Below, in pieces: positions 1 through 11,181 of a stretch of DNA of 64,000 nt. Every line of letters starts with the position of its first letter. The stretch's first letter is position 1. A program made the position numbers and the translations under genes. This DNA is from Vibrio pomeroyi (GTDB lineage Bacteria > Pseudomonadota > Gammaproteobacteria > Enterobacterales > Vibrionaceae): NCBI GenBank assembly GCA_041879425.1, contig CP090854.1:1240001-1304000 (forward strand), in the 5' to 3' direction. The notes beneath the pieces were generated by a model. The model was not told where the DNA came from and ran no database searches. It saw only the letters and a list, made by a program, of their open reading frames with translations.

Positions 1-638
1 CGGGTGAATTAGCCGACGCAGGTTTGGACTACTACAACCATAACCTTGATACGTCTCCAGAGTTCTACGGCAGTATTATTACCACTCGTACTTACCAAGA
101 TCGTTTAGACACGTTGTCTCACGTGCGTGATGCCGGAATGAAGATTTGTTCTGGTGGCATCATCGGTATGGGCGAAAGCACCAATGACCGCGCAGGCCTT
201 CTTGTAGAGCTTGCGAACCTTCCAGTACACCCAGAAAGTGTGCCAATCAACATGCTAGTAAAAGTGAAAGGCACACCGATGGAAAACGTCGATGATGTTG
301 AGTCTTTCGACTTCATCAAGCTGATTGCGATTGCTCGTATTATGATGCCTATGTCTGCAGTTCGCTTATCTGCAGGCCGTGAGAACATGAACGAACAGAT
401 GCAAGCGATGTGTTTCATGGCGGGTGCGAACTCTATCTTCTACGGTTGTAAGCTACTGACGACGCCAAACCCTGATGAAGACACGGATATGCAGCTGTTT
501 AAGAAGCTGGGTATCAATAGTCAAGAAGTGGCTCAAAAGCCAGACGAAATTCAAGAAAACGAACTGTTAGATCAAGTGGTGGAGCGCGTTGCGGCTCGTC
601 CAACTAAAGATGACATGTTCTACGATGCCACGGTTTAA
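1..638 (+). CDS. bioB: Biotin synthase BioB (3' part)
   Basis: Radical-SAM enzyme that inserts sulfur into dethiobiotin, the last step of biotin synthesis. Only the C-terminal 211 or so codons lie in the window; the frame is open from base 3, so the radical-SAM CxxxCxxC cluster motif is upstream and cannot be seen. The visible part has the typical BioB run YYNHNLDT near the left edge, followed by [10 protein letters not shown] and the conserved C-terminal half with RLSAGRENM. It heads bioB-bioF-bioC-bioD; its stop lies 14 bases inside bioF, which suggests translational coupling. Any BirA operator upstream of bioB lies outside the window. Confidence 0.96.
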   Translation, partial: GELADAGLDYYNHNLDTSPEFYGSIITTRTYQDRLDTLSHVRDAGMKICSGGIIGMGESTNDRAGLLVELANLPVHPESVPINMLVKVKGTPMENVDDVESFDFIKLIAIARIMMPMSAVRLSAGRENMNEQMQAMCFMAGANSIFYGCKLLTTPNPDEDTDMQLFKKLGINSQEVAQKPDEIQENELLDQVVERVAARPTKDDMFYDATV

Positions 639-1836
639 AGCTCGCATTAAAGAAGCCCTTGTTCATCGCCATGAGCAAGGGTTGACTCGTCAACTCAAGG
701 TGCTCGAAAACAGCAATGGACCTTTGCTGAATAGCGAAGGTTCTAGTTTCATCAATTTTTCGAGTAATGATTATTTAGGTCTGGCGAACGATCCTGAACT
801 GGTCGATGCATGGCAAACAGGGCTTTCCCAATATGGTACTGGAAGTGCGGCATCGCCATTGGTTACAGGCTTTAGTCCTGCTCATCGAAATTTAGAGGCT
901 CAGCTGTGTGAATGGCTTGGCTTCGAACGTGCCATTCTCTTTAGCTCTGGTTTCAGTGCTAATCAAGCCTTGTTGTTTTCTCTGCTTGAGAAAGACGATT
1001 CATTGCTGCAAGACAAACTTAACCACTCCTCTTTGATGGAAGCGGGGATGCTTTCTCCTGCAACAATGAAACGCTTTAAGCATAACGACGCGCAACATCT
1101 AGAGTCGCTGCTGCGCCGTTCTCCACAATCCTTGGTTGTGACGGAAGGCGTGTTCAGCATGGATGGCGACCAGGCTCCCCTTAATCAAATATCTAACCTG
1201 ACCAATCAATACGACAGTTGGCTTGCGGTTGATGATGCCCACGGGATTGGCGTATTAGGTGATAAAGGGGCAGGGAGCTGCAATGAAGCTCAAATAACGC
1301 CTGATATCTTGGTGGTGACCTTTGGTAAAGCATTCGGCCTCTCTGGTGCCGCGATTTTGTGTTCGTCAGAGGTGGGTGATTACTTAACTCAATTCGCTCG
1401 TCATCATGTGTATTCAACGGCAATGCCACCTTCACAAGCGGTGGCTTTGTCTCATGCGTGTCAGATGATTCAAACGCAAGAGTGGCGTCGCGAGAAGCTA
1501 ACTGAGTTAGGGACTCTCTACGCAGAGCAGATGAACGGTTTGCACGGTTTTATTGATACTCAGACTCCGATTAAGCCGTTTGTGATCGGTGAAGCTCAGG
1601 CTGCGTTTTCCGTTGCAGAAGAATTAAAGCGCAACCAAGTTTGGGTCACTGCAATTAGGCCACCCACGGTTCCGACCGGGACGGCTCGTCTGCGTATTAC
1701 ATTAACCGCCAATCACACTCAAAAGCAGATCCTTCAATTAACTGGTTCTTTACGTCAAGCAGTGGAAACAAATCTTGAATCAAGTTTTGAATCCAATAGC
1801 GACACTCACATCGAAATAAATAATGAGGCTCAGTAA
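625..1836 (+). CDS. bioF: 8-amino-7-oxononanoate synthase BioF
   Basis: PLP-dependent alpha-oxoamine synthase that condenses pimeloyl-ACP with alanine to give KAPA in biotin synthesis. The 403-residue length is usual for the family. The PLP-binding lysine is in the [10 protein letters not shown] motif (about K235), and the [10 protein letters not shown] stretch holds the cofactor-contacting Asp and His. I chose the ATG at 625 ([12 protein letters not shown]) over the in-frame upstream codon at 589 because that longer start would add 12 residues not found in the family and overlap bioB more deeply. It overlaps the bioB stop by 14 bases, and its own stop abuts the bioC start. Confidence 0.96.
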   Translation: MPRFKARIKEALVHRHEQGLTRQLKVLENSNGPLLNSEGSSFINFSSNDYLGLANDPELVDAWQTGLSQYGTGSAASPLVTGFSPAHRNLEAQLCEWLGFERAILFSSGFSANQALLFSLLEKDDSLLQDKLNHSSLMEAGMLSPATMKRFKHNDAQHLESLLRRSPQSLVVTEGVFSMDGDQAPLNQISNLTNQYDSWLAVDDAHGIGVLGDKGAGSCNEAQITPDILVVTFGKAFGLSGAAILCSSEVGDYLTQFARHHVYSTAMPPSQAVALSHACQMIQTQEWRREKLTELGTLYAEQMNGLHGFIDTQTPIKPFVIGEAQAAFSVAEELKRNQVWVTAIRPPTVPTGTARLRITLTANHTQKQILQLTGSLRQAVETNLESSFESNSDTHIEINNEAQ

Positions 1837-2640
1837 ATGTCACAAGAAGCAGTCGTGCATAATTACGTAGGCCAAGATAAGAATGCGATTGCCGAAGCCT
1901 TCGGCAAAGCAGCAGTAACCTATGATAAACACGCTGAGTTTCAGCGCGATGTCGGCCACCGATTACTGGATAAGTTACCTAGCGACCTCTCCGGTTTAAA
2001 GGTACTCGATTTAGGTTGTGGTACGGGATATTTCTCCGAGCAGATAGTGAAGCGTGGTGCTGAGGTAGTGTGTGCTGACCTGTCTGTTGGAATGTTAAAA
2101 GCGGCAGAACAACGCTGCGGCTCATCAGTCTCTTTATATCAACAAGCTGACGCAGAGCAATTGCCGTTTGAGGATGGATGTTTCGACATCGTTTTTTCGA
2201 GCTTAGCATTGCAATGGTGTGATGATTTATCGTCGCCTTTGAAAGAGATGAAGCGCGTTACAGCGGCTGGTGGACGTGTGATTTTCTCAACTTTGCTTGA
2301 TGGGTCACTGTTTGAACTGGAAAAGTCATGGTCCAAAATTGACGCACATCAACACGTTAACCATTTTATTACAATCAATCAGGTAAAAATTGCGTTAGCG
2401 CAATCTAGCTGTACTGCTCATCAACTAGACTTGCCCACCATCACCGTTTGGTACGACACTGCGTTTGAACTGATGCGCGACCTTAAAGGCATCGGCGCTA
2501 ATCACGTAAGTGGTCGCTCACAAGGTTTAACAAGCCGCCGTATGTTGCAGCTTGTTGAACGGGAATATCGAGAGTTTAAAAACCATCAAGGTTTCTTACC
2601 AGCAACATATCAAGTTTGTTTAGGGGTTATTCAATTATGA
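1837..2640 (+). CDS. bioC: Malonyl-ACP O-methyltransferase BioC
   Basis: SAM-dependent methyltransferase that caps malonyl-ACP as a methyl ester so that the fatty-acid pathway can build the pimeloyl chain of biotin. It has 267 residues, with the class I SAM-binding motif [11 protein letters not shown] at about 56-66 and the second acidic motif VVCADLS after it. The N-terminal [19 protein letters not shown] block is typical of BioC. The ATG follows the bioF stop directly, and its TGA overlaps the bioD ATG (ATGA), so the operon is tightly coupled. Confidence 0.95.
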   Translation: MSQEAVVHNYVGQDKNAIAEAFGKAAVTYDKHAEFQRDVGHRLLDKLPSDLSGLKVLDLGCGTGYFSEQIVKRGAEVVCADLSVGMLKAAEQRCGSSVSLYQQADAEQLPFEDGCFDIVFSSLALQWCDDLSSPLKEMKRVTAAGGRVIFSTLLDGSLFELEKSWSKIDAHQHVNHFITINQVKIALAQSSCTAHQLDLPTITVWYDTAFELMRDLKGIGANHVSGRSQGLTSRRMLQLVEREYREFKNHQGFLPATYQVCLGVIQL

Positions 2641-3320
2641 TTGATGCATTATTCATTGCAGGTACGGATACCGAAGTGGGAAAAACTGTGGTTTCAAAAG
2701 CGATTCTTCAAGCTTTGACCGCACAAGATTTATCAACAATTGGTTACAAGCCAGTTGCTGCAGGGTGTGAACAATACCCAGAAGGGTTACGTAACAGTGA
2801 TGCATTACATCTTCAAGATGCGGCGACACAAGACATTGCTTACGAAGACGTGAACCCGTACGCGTTGCTACTACCGTCATCACCTCACATCGCAGCTAAG
2901 CATGACGGTGTCGTGATTGATGAAGCGGTATTATCGGCGAAACTAGACCAGCATAAGCAAAACTCTGACATCGTTCTCGTTGAAGGTGCGGGTGGCTGGC
3001 GTGTACCGGTTTCAGATGACGAATACTTGTCTAGCTGGGTTAAAAAAGAGCAGCTTCCAGTTGTATTGACCGTTGGTATTAAGCTGGGTTGTTTGAGCCA
3101 TGCTCTGTTAACCGCAGAAGCGATTCGTGCTGACGGACTAAACTTAGTTGGTTGGGTAGCAAACCGCATTAATCCGGGCACTGAGCACTATGCTGATATT
3201 ATTGCGATGCTCGAAGATAAGCTAGGTGCGCCAAAGTTAGGTGAGATCCCTTACGTACCAAAAGCGAAGTCTAAGAATATTGGCAAGTACATTAATGTAC
3301 AGCCATTGCTTGAGCTTTAA
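2637..3320 (+). CDS. bioD: ATP-dependent dethiobiotin synthetase BioD
   Basis: Carboxylates DAPA to close the ureido ring of dethiobiotin, the penultimate step of biotin synthesis. It has 227 residues from the ATG at 2637. The P-loop GTDTEVGKT lies at about 9-17, and the family motifs [10 protein letters not shown] and [10 protein letters not shown] are present. The upstream in-frame codon at 2616 is inside bioC and would add seven residues ahead of the conserved [12 protein letters not shown] start, so I rejected it. It is the last gene of the bio operon and is followed by an intrinsic terminator. Confidence 0.96.
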   Translation: MIDALFIAGTDTEVGKTVVSKAILQALTAQDLSTIGYKPVAAGCEQYPEGLRNSDALHLQDAATQDIAYEDVNPYALLLPSSPHIAAKHDGVVIDEAVLSAKLDQHKQNSDIVLVEGAGGWRVPVSDDEYLSSWVKKEQLPVVLTVGIKLGCLSHALLTAEAIRADGLNLVGWVANRINPGTEHYADIIAMLEDKLGAPKLGEIPYVPKAKSKNIGKYINVQPLLEL

Positions 3321-3344
3321 TTCTCAAGCTATACGTGAAACAAG

Positions 3345-3370
3345 AAAAGGGCTGCGATTGTAGCCCTTTT
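3345..3370 (+). terminator. Intrinsic terminator of the bio operon
   Basis: A 9-bp perfect stem (AAAAGGGCT paired with AGCCCTTTT) with an 8-base loop lies 24 bases after the bioD stop. The A and T tracts make it potentially bidirectional, so it could also end transcripts of the small leftward gene at 3405-3572. Confidence 0.85.
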
Positions 3371-3404
3371 GCTATTTTAAGCCTGTGTAGAGTTAAGCTT
3401 GGGA

Positions 3405-3572
3405 TTAGTGTTCTTTTGTAAGTCCCATTAGAGCTTGTTGTGTCTCTGTTATATTGGTTTGCGCTGCTTGTGGCGTAAGAATACCGATCTGTTTCTTTGC
3501 TTCTTCTTCAGTAACCCCTAGGTGACAGCACAGTAAATCGATAGCCATTTGAGTGTTAGTACCTTCAACCAT
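3405..3572 (-). CDS. Small protein of unknown function (55 aa)
   Basis: I do not recognise a named family. The protein runs from MVEGTNTQMAIDLL to GLTKEH and contains two cysteines side by side (LLCCHLGV), then an acidic-lysine stretch EEEAKKQIG. It looks helical and cytoplasmic, with no signal peptide or membrane segment. I chose the ATG at 3572 because AAAGGAAAGG lies just upstream; the longer start at 3593 would put that ribosome-binding site inside the gene. It sits between bioD and htpX. Composition and a good RBS support a real gene, but a function cannot be given. Confidence 0.6.
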   Translation of the reverse strand: MVEGTNTQMAIDLLCCHLGVTEEEAKKQIGILTPQAAQTNITETQQALMGLTKEH

Positions 3573-3749
3573 GATCCTTTCCTTTTGTTCCATGAACTAG
3601 CCAATACAGTAATTGACTGACACTCTAAACGGATCGTTGGTGGTTAACCATACTACTTAGGTCTAATGGACGATTGAGAAATGAACCACTCCCGTAATCA
3701 AATGTTGCAATTTAATGCTTAACCTTGTTTTCTTAATCTAAGACTATAT

Positions 3750-3768
3750 GTATAAGTAAGTATAAGTC
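3750..3768 (+). promoter_or_regulatory. Tandem GTATA repeats upstream of htpX, possible CpxR-like site
   Basis: Two GTATA units start at 3750 and 3760, one helical turn apart, about 85 bases before htpX. The E. coli CpxR box is GTAAA-N5-GTAAA and E. coli htpX is Cpx-controlled, so this could be a diverged box. Each unit differs by one base from consensus, so this is only suggestive. Confidence 0.3.
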
Positions 3769-3847
3769 TCAAGGTTGGAATAAATTGCTGTCTGCCTTGT
3801 CTATAACAATAAGTTTTATAAAAACAGCTTTCATGCGGAGATAAGTA

Positions 3848-4711
3848 ATGAAGCGAGTAATGTTGTTCCTTGCAACCAACCTTGCGGTTGTATTGGTACT
3901 AAGTGTTGTTCTTAATATTGTATACGCAGTTACAGGTATGCAACCAGGAAGCCTTTCAGGCTTGCTGTTAATGGCTGCGGTATTTGGTTTTGGCGGCTCA
4001 TTCATTTCATTAATGATGTCAAAGAAAATGGCGCTACGCTCAGTTGGCGGCATGGTCATTGAGAGCCCTCGTAATGAAACAGAACATTGGTTGATGGAGA
4101 CGGTAAGCCGTCAAGCTCAACAAGTTGGTATTGGTATGCCAACAGTGGCGATCTACGATTCGCCAGACATCAACGCATTCGCAACAGGCGCTAAGCGTGA
4201 CGATTCATTGGTAGCGGTATCAACAGGCCTTCTGCACAACATGACACGTGACGAAGCTGAAGCGGTATTAGCGCATGAAGTTAGCCACATCGCGAACGGC
4301 GACATGGTGACAATGACGCTAATGCAAGGTGTCGTGAACACGTTCGTTATCTTCCTTTCTCGTTTCATCGCGAACATTGTTGCGTCGAATGACAACGAAG
4401 AAGAGGGTGGCAGCAACATGATGGTGTACTTCGGTGTGTCTATGGTGCTGGAATTGGTATTTGGTTTCTTGGCAAGCTTCATTACTATGTGGTACAGCCG
4501 TCATCGTGAATTCCATGCCGATGCAGGTGCTGCGCACTTGGTAGGTAAAGAGAAGATGATTGCAGCGCTAGAGCGTCTAAAAGTGAGCCACGAGCCACAG
4601 CTAGAAGGTTCTATGATGGCGTTTGGTATCAACGGTAAGAAGTCTCTAACTGAGCTACTAATGAGCCACCCACCGCTAGATAAGCGTATTGCGTCTCTAC
4701 GTAACATGTAA
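3848..4711 (+). CDS. htpX: Membrane zinc metalloprotease HtpX
   Basis: Heat-shock-induced inner-membrane M48 protease that degrades misfolded membrane proteins alongside FtsH. It has 287 residues, the usual length. Two hydrophobic segments at about 4-28 and 35-57 precede the catalytic domain; the zinc motif HEVSH is at about 143-147 and the third ligand is probably the Glu in REFHADAGA. Two more hydrophobic stretches (about 158-178 and 195-215) flank that glutamate. The gene stands alone with its own terminator. In enterobacteria it is controlled by CpxR and sigma-32; here only a weak CpxR-like repeat is seen. Confidence 0.96.
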   Translation: MKRVMLFLATNLAVVLVLSVVLNIVYAVTGMQPGSLSGLLLMAAVFGFGGSFISLMMSKKMALRSVGGMVIESPRNETEHWLMETVSRQAQQVGIGMPTVAIYDSPDINAFATGAKRDDSLVAVSTGLLHNMTRDEAEAVLAHEVSHIANGDMVTMTLMQGVVNTFVIFLSRFIANIVASNDNEEEGGSNMMVYFGVSMVLELVFGFLASFITMWYSRHREFHADAGAAHLVGKEKMIAALERLKVSHEPQLEGSMMAFGINGKKSLTELLMSHPPLDKRIASLRNM

Positions 4712-4753
4712 TGTCTAATACGATTAGCTATCGCTAGTCGATAAGATAAATCT

Positions 4754-4780
4754 AAAGGCTTCCTTCGGGAGGCCTTTTTT
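4754..4780 (+). terminator. Intrinsic terminator of htpX
   Basis: The stem AAAGGCTTCC / GGAGGCCTTT (one G-T wobble) with a TTCG-type loop is followed by six T residues, 43 bases after the htpX stop. Confidence 0.85.
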
Positions 4781-4808
4781 GATCTTGGCGTTTAAGATAA
4801 CAAGTGTT

Positions 4809-4831
4809 GAGACATGAGACATGAGATACGA
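4809..4831. repeat. Short tandem heptamer repeat
   Basis: GAGACAT, GAGACAT and GAGATAC occur head to tail in the htpX-purB gap. This is a tiny microsatellite with no visible function. The rest of the gap (about 280 bases between genes) holds only the two facing terminators. Confidence 0.5.
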
Positions 4832-4940
4832 GGTTGATGTCGCTAGGCGAATAAATTGAATGAGTAGGGGATGAGTAGATCTATTTGAGGAGGGGAGGCT
4901 GTTGACGATTCTTTTGGCGATAGGTTTAGTTCCGCGCAAT

Positions 4941-4966
4941 AAAAAGGCTTCCACATGGGAAGCCTT
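4941..4966 (-). terminator. Intrinsic terminator of purB
   Basis: On the minus strand AAGGCTTCC pairs with GGAAGCCTT and is followed by a T tract, 30 bases after the purB stop. Confidence 0.85.
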
Positions 4967-4995
4967 AATCTATTCTGCGATTCGAAATTCGAATA

Positions 4996-6405
<1,410 letters not shown>

Positions 6406-6441
6406 TTATACCAGTAACAATCTCAATTGTCACGCATATTG

Positions 6442-6455
6442 CGCAAACGTTTGCG
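6442..6455. promoter_or_regulatory. PurR operator upstream of purB
   Basis: CGCAAACGTTTGCG is a perfect 14-bp palindrome matching the core of the PurR operator (ACGCAAACGTTTGCGT type). It lies about 75-90 bases before the purB start, so purine-dependent repression of purB is the likely role. Confidence 0.8.
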
Positions 6456-6472
6456 TGAGAGTTGTGTTGATA

Positions 6473-6503
6473 CAAAAAACAAGCTCGCGACGAGGCGCGA
6501 GCT
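6473..6503 (-). terminator. Intrinsic terminator after hflD
   Basis: The perfect stem AGCTCGCG / CGCGAGCT with a 6-base loop is followed on the minus strand by a T-rich tract. It separates mnmA-hflD from purB. Confidence 0.85.
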
Positions 6504-6509
6504 AATAAA

Positions 6510-7127
6510 TTACATTCGAGCTAGTAGGATTTGAGCCTGCTCGATCATCTTCTTACGACCGAAGATAAGGTGGCGACGCTTGCCGCCAACTTGACGCCAT
6601 AACACAGCGCTTCGAATCCCTGATAGAAGCAGTGCGCGAACCTTATGTTGGCTCGATGTCTGTTGAAGTACAGACGGAGTGCCAGAAACCTGAATGCGTG
6701 GGCCGATAGGGCTGACAACATCAAGGTAGATACTCGCAAGGTTGCTGATCATTTGCTCGTCAAACAGATCAAAGTGTTCAGTTTGGCGCTCTGCAGTTTG
6801 AATGCGATCACCAAGCTGAGACATAGAGTCGTTGCGAGAAGACAGCTTACGCTCAAGCGCCATCAAGCTGATGATGTAACGCGTGATATCGCTACCTGCT
6901 GGAGTACTATCGATACCTTTTACTAAGCACTCAAGGCCAAGCTTTAGGTTCGCTTCACGTCCAAATACGCCCACGGTATTCGCAGGGTTGGTATTTAAAA
7001 TGGCACTGAGTGAAGCTTCGAAGGCATCTTTATCACAATGGCCGTCTTTCGCTACTTGTTGAACCAAAGCCACAGCTTGGCAAATTCCGGCGAAAGCAAT
7101 AGTACGGTCATAAAGTGTATTAGCCAC
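6510..7127 (-). CDS. hflD: HflD homologue
   Basis: A peripheral membrane protein found between mnmA and purB in gamma-proteobacteria; in E. coli it binds lambda CII and affects lysogenisation frequency. The native cellular role is unclear. At 205 residues the length is normal. It starts [26 protein letters not shown] and is all-helical, with [10 protein letters not shown] and the C-terminal [22 protein letters not shown] conserved. It lies 43 bases after mnmA, probably in the same transcript. Confidence 0.93.
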   Translation of the reverse strand: MANTLYDRTIAFAGICQAVALVQQVAKDGHCDKDAFEASLSAILNTNPANTVGVFGREANLKLGLECLVKGIDSTPAGSDITRYIISLMALERKLSSRNDSMSQLGDRIQTAERQTEHFDLFDEQMISNLASIYLDVVSPIGPRIQVSGTPSVLQQTSSQHKVRALLLSGIRSAVLWRQVGGKRRHLIFGRKKMIEQAQILLARM

Positions 7128-7170
7128 GTAGTAACTCCTAGTTGTCTTCTATCGTTTGTCGTTTGATTGA

Positions 7171-8307
7171 TTAGATGCGCTTTTCGATGATACCACCACC
7201 AAGACATACTTCGCCTTGGTAGAACACTGCAGATTGACCTGGGGTCACGGCAATTTGTGGCTCATCAAAAATAACCTTAATGTTCTCATCATCAATTGGG
7301 ATGATTGTACAAGGAATATCTGTTTGACGGTAACGTGTTTTTACCGTGCATGTCATAACTTCAGTAATTGGTGTGCGATTTACCCAATGAAGTTGAGATG
7401 CGATCAAACCTTCTGATTTCAGAAGAGGGTGGTCTTTACCTTGTACTGCGATAAGTACATTACGCTTAAGGTCTTTTTCACCAACAAACCATGGTTCTTC
7501 ATTACCGCCGCCGCCTTTGGTGCCGCCGATATGTAGGCCTTTACGTTGACCTAGTGTGTGGTACATCAAGCCTTGGTGTTGACCAATTACTTGGCCTTCT
7601 GGCGTTTCGATGTTACCTGGTTGTGCTGGTAGGTATTTGCCTAGGAATTCAGTGAATTTTCGCTCACCGATAAAGCAGATACCTGTAGAGTCTTTTTTCT
7701 TCGCGGTGATCAAGTCTTGCTCTTCAGCAATACGTCGCACTTCAGGCTTCTCTAGTTCACCAACAGGGAACAGGCTGCGTGCTACTTGATCTGAGCTTAA
7801 CGTGTATAGGAAATAGCTCTGGTCTTTGTTGCTGTCTAGACCACGTAGCATTTCTGGTTTAACGCCAGCATCTAGCTCTTCTTGAGTTGGGAAAGTACGA
7901 CGAACGTAGTGACCCATTGCGATGTAGTCTGCGTCTAGTACTTCATCCGCAAACTCTAAGAATGCTTTGAATTTGATTTCTTTGTTACAAAGGATATCTG
8001 GGTTAGGCGTACGGCCTGCTTTGTATTCTTCAAGGAAGTATTCAAAGACGTTGTCCCAGTATTCTGCAGCAAAGTTAATGGTGTGAAGGTGGATACCTAG
8101 TTTGTCACATACCGCTTGAGCATCAGCAAGATCTTCAGCTGCCGTGCAGTATTCTTCATTATCGTCTTCTTCCCAGTTTTTCATGAAAAGGCCTTCTACC
8201 TGATAGCCTTGTTGCTGAAGAAGATACGCCGATACTGACGAATCTACACCGCCGGACATACCGACAATTACTTTCTTTTCGCTGTTTCCAGAGCTGATAT
8301 CTGACAT
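7171..8307 (-). CDS. mnmA: tRNA-specific 2-thiouridylase MnmA
   Basis: Thiolates U34 of tRNA for Lys, Glu and Gln, taking sulfur from the Tus relay (TusE). It has 378 residues. The ATP-pyrophosphatase P-loop SGGVDSS is at about 18-24; the catalytic cysteine pair is C107 in [11 protein letters not shown] and C211 in [11 protein letters not shown]. The C-terminal beta-barrel follows. It heads the leftward mnmA-hflD pair; no dedicated regulatory site is evident in the 200-base gap before the next gene. Confidence 0.96.
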   Translation of the reverse strand: MSDISSGNSEKKVIVGMSGGVDSSVSAYLLQQQGYQVEGLFMKNWEEDDNEEYCTAAEDLADAQAVCDKLGIHLHTINFAAEYWDNVFEYFLEEYKAGRTPNPDILCNKEIKFKAFLEFADEVLDADYIAMGHYVRRTFPTQEELDAGVKPEMLRGLDSNKDQSYFLYTLSSDQVARSLFPVGELEKPEVRRIAEEQDLITAKKKDSTGICFIGERKFTEFLGKYLPAQPGNIETPEGQVIGQHQGLMYHTLGQRKGLHIGGTKGGGGNEEPWFVGEKDLKRNVLIAVQGKDHPLLKSEGLIASQLHWVNRTPITEVMTCTVKTRYRQTDIPCTIIPIDDENIKVIFDEPQIAVTPGQSAVFYQGEVCLGGGIIEKRI

Positions 8308-8511
8308 GTCTAAACACCGTTACTATTACTTGGTCGCAGATTCTAACAGAAAGAGAAACGCCGTGACAGATCCGAGACCGGAATCACAGTTTCATTTGCA
8401 CAAATAGTGCGCTGACTTTGTTAGAGAATCGCATGAGAGCGAGGTGAGTCGCTAGGATGTCAGAAGTATATGTGGCATAGTCGCTCGAAATCCAAGACCT
8501 GAGATAAAAAA

Positions 8512-8781
8512 ATGTCTGAACAAAATGAATTTATGCAAGAAGAAGAGCTGATTGAGATTATTGAAAATCAGCTTGAAGATGGCGAACCTGTAAAAGTAAA
8601 AGAGACGCTAATGCGTTTAATGATGACAGGCACTCCTCGTGAAGAGGCGATTGCTGCAATGGCATGTGCATTGGCTATTGAAGTATTTGATGTTATGAAA
8701 AACGGCGCTGAGTTTAATCAAAAGCGTTACGCCGAGCATTTGGGCATGCTGCCTGATTTAAGCTTTATGGAAGGCGAATAA
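8512..8781 (+). CDS. Conserved protein of unknown function (89 aa)
   Basis: I do not recognise a characterised family. It is a small, acidic, apparently all-helical cytoplasmic protein (EEEELIEIIENQLEDGEP near the start, then a basic helix RLMMTGTPREEAIAAMACALA and a QKRYAEHLGMLP tail). There is no signal peptide or membrane segment. It lies about 100 bases upstream of gsk on the same strand, with the PurR palindrome between them, so gsk can be controlled separately. The ATG at 8512 is the only sensible start, although the A-rich leader has no strong Shine-Dalgarno. Confidence 0.75.
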   Translation: MSEQNEFMQEEELIEIIENQLEDGEPVKVKETLMRLMMTGTPREEAIAAMACALAIEVFDVMKNGAEFNQKRYAEHLGMLPDLSFMEGE

Positions 8782-8791
8782 AAAAATACCC

Positions 8792-8807
8792 TAGCAAACG
8801 TTTGCTA
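8792..8807. promoter_or_regulatory. PurR operator upstream of gsk
   Basis: TAGCAAACGTTTGCTA is a perfect 16-bp palindrome with the PurR core GCAAACGTTTGC. It lies about 77-92 bases before the gsk start and just after the preceding gene. Purine repression of the salvage kinase is the likely meaning. Confidence 0.8.
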
Positions 8808-8883
8808 TAGTTTGAAAGATTGCCGCGTTAAATATAGCGCGGTAGAATCCGCCACCTATTTCCCCTTGACTTAGACTAGCCCT

Positions 8884-10188
8884 ATGAAATTCCCTGGACA
8901 ACGTAAATCAAAGCACTACTTTCCGGTTCACGCACGTGATCCTCTAGTGAGCCAAGCTCAAAGCAGTAAAAGAATGTCACGCACTCATATTATCGGTATT
9001 GACCAAACTTTGGTGGATATTGAAGCGAAAGTGAGTTCTGAACTTATTGAGAAGTACGGTTTAAGTAAGGGACATTCTCTGGTTATTGGTGATGAAGCCG
9101 CTGAATCTTTATATCAAGAATTAAAAGAACAGTGCCTGATTACCAATGAATACGCTGGTGGCACAATTGGTAATACACTACACAACTATTCAGTATTGGC
9201 GGACGACCGTTCAACACTATTGGGTGTAATGAGCCAAGATATTAAGATTGGTAGCTATGGTTACCGCTATTTATGTAATACATCAAGCAGAATGGATCTG
9301 AACCATTTACAAGGGGTAGATGGCGCAATTGGTCGCTGCTTTGCATTAATTACAGAAGATGGTGAACGTACTTTCGCAATTAGCGAAGGACAAATGAACC
9401 AACTAAAACCAGAAAGCATTCCTGAAAAGATCTTCAAAAGTGCTTCTGCTTTAGTATTAACCGCTTATTTAGTTCGTTGTAAGCCAGGCGATCCTATGCC
9501 TGAAGCAACAATGAAAGCGATCGAATACGCGAAGAAATATGATGTGCCAGTTGTTTTAACACTAGGTACTAAGTTCGTTATTCAAGACGATCCAGAGTTC
9601 TGGAAAGACTTCTTAGAGCAGCACGTAACGGTTGTTGCAATGAACGAAGACGAAGCGGAAGCCCTAACCGGTGAAAGCGATCCGCTGGCTGCATCAGATA
9701 AAGCGCTAGAGTGGGTAGACCTTGTTCTATGTACTGCTGGCCCTGTTGGCCTATTCATGGCGGGTTACACGGAAGACGCAGCGAAGCGTGAAACATCACT
9801 GCCTCTACTTCCAGGTTCAATTGCTGAATTTAACCGTTTCGAATTTAGCCGTCCTGCACATAAAGAGTTATGTGAAAACCCTACTAAAGTGTATTCGCAT
9901 ATTGCGCCATACATGGGTGGTCCAGAAAAAATCAAAAATACGAATGGTGCAGGTGATGCTGCTTTATCGGCTTTATTACATGATATGGCTGCGAATAAGT
10001 ACCACAAAGAAAACGTGCCAAACTCAAGTAAGCACCAACATTCATTTTTGACCTATTCTTCATTCTCACAAGTTTGTAAATATTCAAACCGTGCTAGCTA
10101 TGAAGTGTTAGTTCAACACTCTCCACGTTTATCTCGTGGTCTTCCTGAAAGAGAAGATAGCCTAGAAGAAGCGTACTGGGAAAGATAA
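8884..10188 (+). CDS. gsk: Inosine-guanosine kinase Gsk
   Basis: PfkB/ribokinase-family salvage enzyme that phosphorylates inosine and guanosine to IMP and GMP. It has 434 residues, as in E. coli. The start MKFPGQRKSKHYFPVHARDP is characteristic. The sugar-kinase anion-hole and catalytic-base motif NTNGAGDAALSALLHD places the catalytic Asp at about D358. A single gene with its own terminator; the PurR palindrome upstream suggests control with purine synthesis. Confidence 0.96.
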   Translation: MKFPGQRKSKHYFPVHARDPLVSQAQSSKRMSRTHIIGIDQTLVDIEAKVSSELIEKYGLSKGHSLVIGDEAAESLYQELKEQCLITNEYAGGTIGNTLHNYSVLADDRSTLLGVMSQDIKIGSYGYRYLCNTSSRMDLNHLQGVDGAIGRCFALITEDGERTFAISEGQMNQLKPESIPEKIFKSASALVLTAYLVRCKPGDPMPEATMKAIEYAKKYDVPVVLTLGTKFVIQDDPEFWKDFLEQHVTVVAMNEDEAEALTGESDPLAASDKALEWVDLVLCTAGPVGLFMAGYTEDAAKRETSLPLLPGSIAEFNRFEFSRPAHKELCENPTKVYSHIAPYMGGPEKIKNTNGAGDAALSALLHDMAANKYHKENVPNSSKHQHSFLTYSSFSQVCKYSNRASYEVLVQHSPRLSRGLPEREDSLEEAYWER

Positions 10189-10269
10189 GACACTTTGTTT
10201 ATCCGATGCGTATGAGTTTATCAAATGCGCACCTATGTTTATAAAGAACATTAAAGGGTAACAAAATAT

Positions 10270-10298
10270 AAAAAAGGCTCCGAAAGGAGCCTTTTTTG
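10270..10298 (+). terminator. Intrinsic terminator of gsk
   Basis: AAAAAGGCTC / GAGCCTTTTT with a GAAA-type loop and T tract, about 80 bases after gsk. The region between here and hns shows nothing else. Confidence 0.85.
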
Positions 10299-10403
10299 TT
10301 TCTGAATATATTGAAGCCGTAAATAATACTTTGGTCGACTTAAATATTAATTCTATTGCTAAGTGTGTAATTGATTACCCACTCAGTAAACTGAACGCTT
10401 AAC

Positions 10404-10814
10404 TTAGATAGCAAACTCTTCTAGAGATTTACCAGCATCTAGCTGTTCTTGGATAGCTGAAGGCGTACGGCCTTGACCTGTCCAAGTTTTTTCGTCGCCG
10501 TTTGCGTCTACATATTTGTATTTCGCTGGGCGAGGAGCGCGTTTAGCTTTAGTTGTTTTAGATTTTGCTTCGCCAGAAAGAGCTGCAATAAGATCTGCAA
10601 CATCAATTCCGTCTTTTGCAATTTGTTCAGCGATAGCAGAAAGCTTAGCTTCTTGTTCTGCTTTAGCTGCACGTTCTTCAGCTTCAGACTCTTGACGCTC
10701 TTGTACAACAATAGTTAGCTTGTCTAGCGCTTCTTCTAGTTGCTCAAGAGTTAATTCACGTGAGAATGCGCGAAGGCTACGGATATTTAATAGAGTTTTT
10801 GTTAATTCAGACAT
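10404..10814 (-). CDS. hns: H-NS family nucleoid protein (VicH-like)
   Basis: Abundant nucleoid-structuring protein that silences AT-rich and foreign DNA. From the ATG at 10814 it has 136 residues, the normal length. An N-terminal oligomerisation helix region (about 1-65, ending EERAAKAEQEAKLSAIAEQ) is followed by a Lys/Pro-rich linker and the C-terminal DNA-binding domain with the AT-hook-like loop TWTGQGRTPSAI at about 110-121. The in-frame start at 10829 adds MMENI and is less likely. It is divergent from the nhaC transcript across a 650-base AT-rich gap that H-NS itself may bind. Confidence 0.95.
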   Translation of the reverse strand: MSELTKTLLNIRSLRAFSRELTLEQLEEALDKLTIVVQERQESEAEERAAKAEQEAKLSAIAEQIAKDGIDVADLIAALSGEAKSKTTKAKRAPRPAKYKYVDANGDEKTWTGQGRTPSAIQEQLDAGKSLEEFAI

Positions 10815-11181
10815 GATATTTTCCATCAAGGTAAACTAAATAATCATCCTAATAATAAACAGAGCTTAGGAATAAAACAAATAGTATTTCTTCTATTACA
10901 TATTTAAATATAAAAGTGAGATGAATAGTTGAAATTTCAAAGGCACATTTCTATCGAATTTATAATAATTATTAAGATTATCTAAAAAACTGATATGTGA
11001 CTGGTGGAGTAATTAACTTGTGTAGACTATTCTTCTATTGATTAGTTCATTAACAAAAAGCTATTTTTCTCGGAATGATATGTTGCATTGTTGCTCTTGA
11101 TGAGTACAATTGCGGCTACCTGATGCGATGCTTTGGTTAATTTGTTGTTAAACTCTGGTTTACACGGTTAATAATGTTATC

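Noticed and set aside
10473..10718. 81-residue open frame antisense to hns
   Set aside because: It is a shadow of the hns reading frame; composition is Cys/Phe-rich and implausible, and there is no ribosome-binding site.
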